A stretch of DNA of 64,000 nucleotides from Emticicia fluvialis (GTDB lineage: Bacteria; Bacteroidota; Bacteroidia; Cytophagales; Spirosomataceae), in NCBI RefSeq assembly GCF_024793945.1, contig NZ_JANUSD010000014.1, positions 62,001 through 126,000 on the forward strand, in the 5' to 3' direction. Numbering within the stretch: the first letter of the stretch is position 1; every line of letters begins with the position of its first letter. A program made the translations under genes and the position numbers. The notes beneath the pieces were generated by a model. The model was given only the letters and a program-made list of their open reading frames with translations. It did no database searches and had not been told where the DNA came from. Of this stretch, positions 43,885 through 51,064 are shown piece after piece.

Positions 43885-44042
43885 ATTTCAGAAAAGTAAG
43901 CGTTTTGTCAAAAAATATATGCCGGTTAATAGCCTTTTTAAATAGCAGGGTAGTATATTGAATGGTTTGTTATCAGAGCTGGAAAATATTGTAAATCAGC
44001 CTGATACTCACCGCCCGAAAGAACTTAATGCCTATGATTAAC

Positions 44043-45332
44043 ATGAAAAAAATTGCCATCTGTTCAACCCTTTTTATAATTTGTTTTTTAAGTTTATCTG
44101 CAGCCATTGGGCAGACCCTGAAAGTGGGCGCTGCTCTGCGGGTAATTACCCCCAACCCTTTGTTGCCGGTGTCGGGTGGTATTGGTACACCAAAACCGAG
44201 TACCCAGAAAAAAGGTGATTTATATGCGCGTGTCATGGTGTTTGAAAAAGGAACAACCCGCATTGCCATAGTAAACGTTGACAACCTGGGCTGGAGCTCT
44301 ATTTTGGGTAATAAATCACGCGCTTTAATTAAGGGCATACCTGCTGAAAACATTCTCATTGGCGCAACTCACACACATAGTGCGCCTGATGCCTATGCTT
44401 TTCCGGATGCATCCGGAAAATCTTATGCTGATTTGAAATACCTGGACTGGTGCGTGCAGCAAATAGCAGATGCCGTAAATGAGGCCATCAGCAAGCTGGA
44501 ACCCGCCTCATTAAAAATAGCGGTTGACGAGGCCAAAGGTAAAATTGCTTATAATTATTATGCACCGGCTTTATATGACCCACGATGTGGCGTAATACAG
44601 GCCATTGCTACCACCGGCAGCCGGCAAGGCAAAGCCATAGCGACCTTGGTGAATTATGCAGTTCACCCCGAAGTGATAGGCTCAGGTAGGGGTATCCTGA
44701 GCCCTGACCTTTGTGGCCCTCTTTATGACCGTATTGAGGCCAAAGCCGGGGGCATTGCTTTGTTTATGAATGGCGCACAGGGGGGAATGGTAACTGCAGA
44801 TACCCGCCTGGAATATGGCAAGGAAGGCGAGGGCCAGAAGGAAGCCAACACCTGGGACGAATGCATAAGAATAGGAGAGTTGCTGGCAGATGAAGCACTA
44901 CGCATTGTTGATAAGGCGGCTGTATTGCCTAATCCTGATATTTACTGCGTGGCCAGGAAAATTGAGTTTCCTGTCGATTCTCAGATGATGAGGTTTATTC
45001 TGAAAAACTCTCCATTGAAGTTTACATTTGAAAAAGAAAACATAGTAAGTACACAGTTGAACCTGCTCAATATTGGCCCTGCGCAGATACTGACTATACC
45101 CGGTGAGGCCCTGCCTAATATTGGTTATTATGTAAAACGCAATATGAATACCCGGCTTCCGTTTTTGTTCGGGCTTACCAACGACGCCTTCGGTTATATG
45201 CTTACCAAGGTTGATTTCAACAGTTTTAAAAGATATGAATACGTGAGCCGCACCAGCCTGGGCGAAATGACCGCCGAAATTTATATGGAGCAGGCCATTA
45301 AATTAGTAAAAGAAAGTCCAAAACCTCAATAA
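44043..45332 (+). CDS. Neutral/alkaline ceramidase N-terminal-domain protein, nucleophile replaced
   Basis: The 429-residue protein has a signal peptide (MKKIAICSTLFIICFLSLSAAIGQ) and the neutral ceramidase N-terminal fold (VGAALRVITPNPLLPVSGGIG, then IVNVDNLGW). The zinc-ligand motif ATHTHSAPD is near residues 108-116 and the second metal histidine is in NYAVHPEVIG. The region that holds the catalytic serine in known neutral ceramidases (LSPN or VSPN) is here NGAQGGMVTAD near 242, without serine. The C-terminal domain of full-length enzymes (650 residues or more) is also missing. The substrate is therefore unknown. The start at 44043 is preferred over 44028 because it begins the signal peptide directly. 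Confidence 0.85.
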   Translation: MKKIAICSTLFIICFLSLSAAIGQTLKVGAALRVITPNPLLPVSGGIGTPKPSTQKKGDLYARVMVFEKGTTRIAIVNVDNLGWSSILGNKSRALIKGIPAENILIGATHTHSAPDAYAFPDASGKSYADLKYLDWCVQQIADAVNEAISKLEPASLKIAVDEAKGKIAYNYYAPALYDPRCGVIQAIATTGSRQGKAIATLVNYAVHPEVIGSGRGILSPDLCGPLYDRIEAKAGGIALFMNGAQGGMVTADTRLEYGKEGEGQKEANTWDECIRIGELLADEALRIVDKAAVLPNPDIYCVARKIEFPVDSQMMRFILKNSPLKFTFEKENIVSTQLNLLNIGPAQILTIPGEALPNIGYYVKRNMNTRLPFLFGLTNDAFGYMLTKVDFNSFKRYEYVSRTSLGEMTAEIYMEQAIKLVKESPKPQ

Positions 45333-45374
45333 ATATATTAACAGGAATTTAAACAAGCTCTAAAAACCTAAAAT

Positions 45375-46730
45375 ATGAAAAGCACCTTTCTGAAATTTGT
45401 TACTCTTTTTACTCTTGCTGTTGTAACTACCGCAGGTGTGTACGCTCAGGGTTCTGTTACCCCCGAAACTGCCTTGAAAAGCTATGTGAATAATGGCGAC
45501 AAAACCTATAAGTGGGAAGTAAAAGACTCACTTACCAAAGACAACGTTACTATGTATAATCTGGTGTTGACGTCACAGACCTGGAGAAAAATTACCTGGC
45601 GACACCAGTTGACTATTTTTGTACCAAAAGTAAAGCAATATGATGGTGCCCTGTTGTTTATTACAGGTGGCTCAAATAAAGACGAGCAACCCAACTGGTC
45701 GAAAGACGACAGATTGTGGCCGTCGTTATCAGCAACTGCCGAAAAAACCAAAGCCATTGTGGCTTTGATAAAGCAGGTGCCTAACCAACCTTTGTATGGC
45801 GACCTGACCGAAGACGCACTGATATCTTATACCCTGCATAATTTCAAAAAAGACAACGATTACACCTGGCCATTGTTGTTTCCGATGGTGAAGTCGGCTG
45901 TTAAGGCAATGGACGCCGTTCAGGAATTTGCCAGGAAAAACAATAACTTTGCAGTAAATCGCTTTGTGATTTCGGGGGCTTCGAAACGCGGATGGACTAC
46001 CTGGTTGTCTAGCGCTATTGAAGACAAACGCGTTGTAGGTATAGGCCCAATGGTAATTGATATGCTGAATATGCCTGCCACACTCGACTACCAGTTTAAA
46101 TCTTATGGCGAATACAGTATCCAGATTGAAGATTACACCAAGCTGGGTATTCCGCAAAGTACAGATTCAAAAGAAGGCAGAGCGCTTACAACCATGATAG
46201 ACCCTTACTCGTATCGTAAGAAACTGACCATACCAAAAATTATCTTTATTGGTACGAACGATGAATACTGGACGGTAGACGCTATCAAACATTATTATGA
46301 CCAGATTCCGGGTAAGAACATGATTCATTATACGCCAAATGCAGGGCATGACCTGGCCGGTGGCAAACAGGCTTTTGAATCACTTACTGCCTTTTTTGGT
46401 CTTACATTAATGAACAAGGAGTATCCGGCAAGCACCTGGACCACCACCAACGGTAAAGAGGGCGTAGAACTTTCAATTAACGCTTTGCAAACAGACCTGG
46501 TTGGTGCAACGGTATGGTACACAACGTCGTCAGACCTTGATTTTCGTAATAATCTGTGGCAAAGCCACAACCTGAAACTGGCCAAAGAACCGGTTATTAA
46601 AGCAACCCTTCCTTATGCCAAAAAAGGTTATGCTGCTTATTATGTAGACTTAAAGTACAAAGACCCCAACGGGGGCACTTATACGGTTAGTACCAGAGTG
46701 TTTCTGGTAGATAGCAGCAAAGTGTTATAA
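45375..46730 (+). CDS. PhoPQ-activated pathogenicity-related (PqaA-like) hydrolase
   Basis: The 451-residue protein is exported (signal ends VYAQ, residue 24) and belongs to the PqaA/AutA family of alpha/beta-hydrolase-fold proteins. Evidence: VTPETALKSYVNNGDKTYKWEV at the start, WRKITWRHQLTIFVPK, a nucleophile elbow VISGASKRGWTTW with serine near residue 199, an acid region FIGTNDEYWTVDA near 294 and a histidine in PNAGHDLAGG near 324. The natural substrate of the family is unknown. It follows the ceramidase-like gene by 42 bp, probably on one transcript. Confidence 0.9.
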   Translation: MKSTFLKFVTLFTLAVVTTAGVYAQGSVTPETALKSYVNNGDKTYKWEVKDSLTKDNVTMYNLVLTSQTWRKITWRHQLTIFVPKVKQYDGALLFITGGSNKDEQPNWSKDDRLWPSLSATAEKTKAIVALIKQVPNQPLYGDLTEDALISYTLHNFKKDNDYTWPLLFPMVKSAVKAMDAVQEFARKNNNFAVNRFVISGASKRGWTTWLSSAIEDKRVVGIGPMVIDMLNMPATLDYQFKSYGEYSIQIEDYTKLGIPQSTDSKEGRALTTMIDPYSYRKKLTIPKIIFIGTNDEYWTVDAIKHYYDQIPGKNMIHYTPNAGHDLAGGKQAFESLTAFFGLTLMNKEYPASTWTTTNGKEGVELSINALQTDLVGATVWYTTSSDLDFRNNLWQSHNLKLAKEPVIKATLPYAKKGYAAYYVDLKYKDPNGGTYTVSTRVFLVDSSKVL

Positions 46731-46764
46731 TAAGCATGAAGATTAAATGGGTACATAGTATAAA

Positions 46765-46789
46765 GCCCCTTCCTTAATTAGGAAGGGGC
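46765..46789. repeat. GC-rich hairpin downstream of the PqaA-like gene
   Basis: A 9-bp stem GCCCCTTCC/GGAAGGGGC with a 7-base loop lies 35 bp after the PqaA-like stop. No T run follows, so it may be an mRNA-stabilising or factor-dependent end rather than a classical terminator. Confidence 0.5.
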
Positions 46790-46886
46790 CATTTCACCGG
46801 TCATTAACTGCCGGAGGGAACGCAGGTAAACAAAATTGAAGTACCTTAAATAATCGCAAAATCATTTTCAACCGTCAGATGTAGGT

Positions 46887-47099
46887 ATGGAGCGTTCACG
46901 TCCGGAATACTTAATGGATAGATTACTAAACAGTAAACTCACACAACCGGAGTTGGAAGAACTACTGGCGGGTATTGGTGAACACGAGATGTCGCCCGAG
47001 TATTCTGTTATTCTTGAGCGGTTTTTTAATCAACTTCTGAAAGATTCCCACACGCTTCAAATCATTGATTCTGAAAAAGACACAGAAATTTCTTCATGA
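46887..47099 (+). CDS. 70-aa protein resembling a free anti-sigma N-terminal domain
   Basis: The product is a small soluble helical protein. The segment YLMDRLLNSKLTQPELEELLAGIGE, then ILERFFNQLL, resembles the N-terminal sigma-binding helices of FecR-type anti-sigma factors, but no membrane helix or FecR domain follows. This is a visual similarity, not a proven assignment. Its stop overlaps the start of the GDPD gene (ATGA), so the two are translationally coupled. Because the ECF sigma gene of this locus lacks a FecR partner, a regulatory role is attractive but unproven. Confidence 0.6.
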   Translation: MERSRPEYLMDRLLNSKLTQPELEELLAGIGEHEMSPEYSVILERFFNQLLKDSHTLQIIDSEKDTEISS

Positions 47100-47953
47100 A
47101 ATCATCGTTATTAATTCTGTCTTTGTCGCTTAGCCTGTCAGTTAGCGCCAAAGATTTTTCATTAACTCACAAGACAGGCAATGCGCAGTCTGACTCATCA
47201 AAAATTCTGAAAGAAAAATACCAGTTGCACCTTTCAGCACACAGGGGTAACTCGGCTCTGGCACCAGAAAACACCCTGGCGAGTTTTAAAGCCGTAATGG
47301 AAATGGGAGTAGATTACATAGAAATTGATGTAAGAACCACCAAAGACGGCCAACTGGCTATTCTGCATGACGGAACACTGAACCGCACCACCAATGGTAC
47401 CGGACCCATGAAGAATTATACACTCGACGAATTAAAGCAGCTTTCGGCAGGTAAAGGCTGGAAAGAAGCGTTTAAAGATGAGCGTATACCAACACTTACC
47501 GAAACCGCTGCTTTAGTGGCGCAGTGGAACAAGGCACATAAGCACAAAACCCATTTGTACGTTGATTGCAAAGACGTAGCACCTGAGCCTTTGGTAAAAG
47601 AACTAAAAGCCTATAATTTATTAAAGGATGCGGTATTTTATGGGTCAGACGATTTCCTGCTGGCACTAAAGACGGTGTATCCGAAAGCTAAACTGATGCC
47701 CTCTCTTGATAAACCGGAGGAGATTGCAGATAAAGTTGCAAAACTGAAACCCTATGCCTTTGATGTTCGCTGGACAACCCTGAACGAAACCTTGGTAGCA
47801 GAAATACACAAGCATGGTGTAAAGGTCTTCTCTGATGTGCTGGGTTTGTTAGATACCCCTGCCAACTACAAAAAAGCCACAGCTATGAAAGTAGACCTGA
47901 TTCAGACTGACTACGTCCGTAAGGTTTACAAAACCCTGTTAGAAAACAATTAA
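47096..47953 (+). CDS. Glycerophosphodiester phosphodiesterase family protein
   Basis: The 285-residue exported protein (signal about residues 1-17) has a GDPD TIM barrel. The catalytic and metal motif is visible as HRGNSALAPENTLASF (His near residue 48), then YIEIDVRTTKDGQLAILHDGTLNRTTNGTG. GDPD enzymes release glycerol-3-phosphate from deacylated phospholipids. It begins inside the stop codon of the 70-residue gene and ends 4 bp into the convergent membrane-protein gene. Its content fits a lipid or phosphoester scavenging role for the locus. Confidence 0.93.
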   Translation: MKSSLLILSLSLSLSVSAKDFSLTHKTGNAQSDSSKILKEKYQLHLSAHRGNSALAPENTLASFKAVMEMGVDYIEIDVRTTKDGQLAILHDGTLNRTTNGTGPMKNYTLDELKQLSAGKGWKEAFKDERIPTLTETAALVAQWNKAHKHKTHLYVDCKDVAPEPLVKELKAYNLLKDAVFYGSDDFLLALKTVYPKAKLMPSLDKPEEIADKVAKLKPYAFDVRWTTLNETLVAEIHKHGVKVFSDVLGLLDTPANYKKATAMKVDLIQTDYVRKVYKTLLENN

Positions 47954-48363
47954 TTAAATTTCGGCCGGCTCTGGTTTCTTCCAATTAAAATTAGTACCAG
48001 GCCGGCTGCCACGCATACCAGATGCAAAGGGTGAAGCATTTCAATCATAATTACCTGAATGGTAATCCAGGTGCAAAGAATAACTCCCTGAACCCAAACT
48101 GCCCAGGCGAATTTCCGGGGGTTGGCTAACATACCCACAAAAGCAATTAAACTAGGCAGCCCGTTAAAAACAAGCAGGCCTAAACCGGGTATCAGAAAGT
48201 CCTGAAAGGGGCTTTGCTCTAAAAGGCTAACCCATATCCGCATACTGCTTCCGTCCGGGCGGGTAATTAATTTCCACCCGCCATAGATGGCGCCAAGGCC
48301 GTTAAGCAATAATAGTATCGAGGCTATAGTACTCTGAAAAGCTTTCATAACTTCTTTTTTCAA
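47950..48363 (-). CDS. Hypothetical four-helix membrane protein
   Basis: The 137-residue product has about four hydrophobic segments (SILLLLNGLGAIYGGW, LIPGLGLLVFNGLPSLIAFVGML, WAVWVQGVILCTWITIQVIM, LVCVAAGLVLILI) and few polar residues. I recognise no catalytic motif. It is convergent with GDPD (4-bp overlap) and reads with the two membrane-protein genes upstream of it, with a gap of 74 bp to the CPBP gene. Confidence 0.75.
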   Translation of the reverse strand: MKKEVMKAFQSTIASILLLLNGLGAIYGGWKLITRPDGSSMRIWVSLLEQSPFQDFLIPGLGLLVFNGLPSLIAFVGMLANPRKFAWAVWVQGVILCTWITIQVIMIEMLHPLHLVCVAAGLVLILIGRNQSRPKFN

Positions 48364-48437
48364 ATTTGCCTGAAGGCATTTGAAAACGTTATGAGTAAGC
48401 TCAGACCTGTACCTGATAATAAGTAGAATTTAAGAAT

Positions 48438-49601
48438 CTATCGTAGGCCGTCAAGGGCAAATAAAAATTCTGAAGAGTTAACCAGTGTATGCACCAGCGC
48501 TGCATAAAAAACATTTCGGGTTTTCAGATAAGTATATCCATAAAACCAGCCCGCAATACTTGCCAGCCCTACAAAAATAATTGAACCGGCATGAAAATGC
48601 ACCAGCCCGAAAAAAATGCTGGTTATAGCCAGCGCAGTATAAGTGCCTTGTGATGTTTTACCCGATTTCTCAATCAGATAAGCCGCTACAAACAGTAAGC
48701 CGGTAATCAACAAGGGTAGCCAGAACAGGCTTTTGTCCATCAGATACCCCGTTAAAAATGCCAGCGCGGCAAAAAGCACCAGACTCCATTGCCAGAATGG
48801 TCTCCAGTTTTTATACTGCCCTATTTTCTTTGCCAGCATATTCTGTATCAATCCTCTGAAAAACAATTCTTCAAACAAAGCTGTGCCTAAAAAAACGCGT
48901 ATCATGTTTCTGAGCCCCTGGGCAAAACCTTCTTCTGCGAACGCCTCTGCACCTGATAAATTCAGGAAACCCGAAGCATAGGCAATGAGCCATACCAAAC
49001 CCAGAAAACCCAGCCAGCATACCAGGGCTATGCCCAGTGCTCGCCATTGAAAAACCGGATAAAAGCCAATGTCTTTTATGCCCCTTACAATGCCAAATGC
49101 ATAAAACGCCAGCAACATAATTACCAGCTTATAAACAGAGCTGAAACCATTGCCATGCACTGGCAGGCTGGTATTGCTTTTAAAAGATATAGAAACCGAC
49201 GGTATAAGCAACAGAAGCAGAAATACAAAATCAGACCAGACGATATAAGTCTTTTTAAATGCCAGAAAACCAAGAACAGGAAATAACGCAAAAAAAGGAA
49301 ACAGCGCTGCTGAACCCTCAAGCGGTGAACCGCCATGATAAATGATGTAAATGTATAGCAGGGCAATCAGACAGTTCGGAAACAGCAGGGTTTTTTCGGT
49401 GCCAGCCTTCAAATCGGTGGTAAGTTGTGCAGCTACGCCCTCGTTTCCCAAAGTAAACAGCAGCAGGTGCAGCAGCACAAAACACACGCTTGCCATCAGC
49501 AATTCGTTCAGGGGTTGGTCTTTGTTGAAATACAAAAACAGCGCGAACAAAATGCCCGTAATAATAAACCCTGAACGAATATGCTGAATATAATTTTTCA
49601 T
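48438..49601 (-). CDS. CPBP-family intramembrane glutamic endopeptidase
   Basis: The 387-residue protein has about nine membrane helices. The Abi/CPBP catalytic motifs are present: EELFFRGLIQ (near residue 245), and a downstream histidine motif FFGLVHFHAGS (near 333). Other CPBP membrane proteases process lipidated or prenylated proteins or give bacteriocin immunity. The start ATG is two bases after the stop of the upstream 435-residue gene, indicating tight coupling of the two. Confidence 0.9.
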   Translation of the reverse strand: MKNYIQHIRSGFIITGILFALFLYFNKDQPLNELLMASVCFVLLHLLLFTLGNEGVAAQLTTDLKAGTEKTLLFPNCLIALLYIYIIYHGGSPLEGSAALFPFFALFPVLGFLAFKKTYIVWSDFVFLLLLLIPSVSISFKSNTSLPVHGNGFSSVYKLVIMLLAFYAFGIVRGIKDIGFYPVFQWRALGIALVCWLGFLGLVWLIAYASGFLNLSGAEAFAEEGFAQGLRNMIRVFLGTALFEELFFRGLIQNMLAKKIGQYKNWRPFWQWSLVLFAALAFLTGYLMDKSLFWLPLLITGLLFVAAYLIEKSGKTSQGTYTALAITSIFFGLVHFHAGSIIFVGLASIAGWFYGYTYLKTRNVFYAALVHTLVNSSEFLFALDGLR

Positions 49602-49603
49602 TT

Positions 49604-50911
49604 TTATTTGGCAGTTTCTTCAACTACTTCTTCTCCAAATCTTTTGTGGGCTCCTTTCAGTTCATCATGCGAGCTTTTGGCAATAAATGCCAGCACGGCA
49701 ATAAATAAGGCCACCCATACCATTTTAACAGCCCATTTACTGCCGTCAATGTTTCTGTTGCTGAACGTCGGCTGTGTTTTGCCTATCAGCAGTATAATGG
49801 CTATCAGGTTAAGGGTGTATAAATATTGCTCAACGCGGTAAGTACTAAAAAACGCACCTGTAATTATATAGCTGAACACAATATAAATGCCCAGATAAAC
49901 CACAAAAAAGGTTTGAATTTCTTTGTAAGTATAGGTAACCGAAGCAGGCCTGTGGTTATAGTACTGATAAAAGCTGAACACCGCCAGAATCAACACCAAT
50001 ACAAGACCGCTCCATTCGGTAACGGCAAATAGCGGGCTGCCATCTATTATACCAATCTCAATCAGGGTTGCATAAATGCGTTTGGTGTCAAAATTCTGTT
50101 GCCAGACGGTAAACGGAATAATGAGTGAGAGCATCAGTATCGGAAAAAACTGATTGGCTTTCTTTTGTTGTGGTTCTGATGTCTCCCATTTAGAAGTAAG
50201 TGTTCCGTATGCCATGCCTAGCCCGCCGAAGAAACCCAGGGTGTATTCCATCACATTCCAGAAATTAAATTTAATGCCAGAAACCCCGCCTAAAACCTGA
50301 AAGAAATTACCGAGTGCAAACCCAAACCCACCGCCTAAACCAGAAAAAACAGCCACTCTGATGGCCGAGGTCTGCTGGTGGCGAATCATAAACCAGGTAA
50401 GCGCAACAGCCATACCAAAGCACACCGCCCACATTTCAGAGCGCGGTGGAGTCATAAACCACTCAAACTCATAAATCATGAAGTAGTAAAACATAATTCC
50501 GCCTACCACCATTTCAATAGTCAGGTTTACCCATTTAACTGGGTTTTTGGCGGTACTCGATAACGACAGCCCGAACAGCCCGCCACCGATGTATCCATAA
50601 AGGCCACCTATAACAAAAAGCATCATGAGGCCGTAATAGGTGTTTATAAAATCAGAAGCTCTGCCATAGCCTACTACTATGCCGTAGCTCATAATACCAC
50701 CAATACCCCAACCGAGGGCACCTGCCAGGGTGGCACTAAATACTTTGCTGTACCAGTCGCCTCTTTTGGCTACCATTATCAGGCTCAGGCATCCGATACC
50801 TCCGGCCCAGGCGGCGCCATGCTCATGCCCGAACTGCCCACGGATAGCCCAGGCTGTTCCGAGCGATAGGGCAACAACCAGCATGCTGAAATATAATTGT
50901 CTGTCTTTCAT
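49604..50911 (-). CDS. Conserved polytopic membrane protein of unknown function (435 aa)
   Basis: The product has about twelve hydrophobic segments, many rich in glycine (GGIGCLSLIM, GALGWGIGGIMSYGIVVG, GGGFGFALGNFFQVLGG, FFGGLGMAYG). The N-terminus RQLYFSMLVVALSLGTAWAIRGQFGHEHGAAWAG has conserved-looking RGQFGHEHG, which could hold a metal or active site. It is a type seen in Bacteroidetes and planctomycetes to my recollection, but I cannot name the family. It is translationally linked to the CPBP protease gene and is divergent from the GH2 gene. Confidence 0.8.
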   Translation of the reverse strand: MKDRQLYFSMLVVALSLGTAWAIRGQFGHEHGAAWAGGIGCLSLIMVAKRGDWYSKVFSATLAGALGWGIGGIMSYGIVVGYGRASDFINTYYGLMMLFVIGGLYGYIGGGLFGLSLSSTAKNPVKWVNLTIEMVVGGIMFYYFMIYEFEWFMTPPRSEMWAVCFGMAVALTWFMIRHQQTSAIRVAVFSGLGGGFGFALGNFFQVLGGVSGIKFNFWNVMEYTLGFFGGLGMAYGTLTSKWETSEPQQKKANQFFPILMLSLIIPFTVWQQNFDTKRIYATLIEIGIIDGSPLFAVTEWSGLVLVLILAVFSFYQYYNHRPASVTYTYKEIQTFFVVYLGIYIVFSYIITGAFFSTYRVEQYLYTLNLIAIILLIGKTQPTFSNRNIDGSKWAVKMVWVALFIAVLAFIAKSSHDELKGAHKRFGEEVVEETAK

Positions 50912-51064
50912 TTGTTTAGGTTAATATTGAAGGTTGTACAGAATTCTTTTACTATACGATACAAGCCATTGAAAAGACTATTACAGACCATATATTTTGC
51001 ATGGCAATAGTCCGAAACCTAATTTTACAAGTATAAATCAGAAAGTAAATCAAGCACAAACAAT

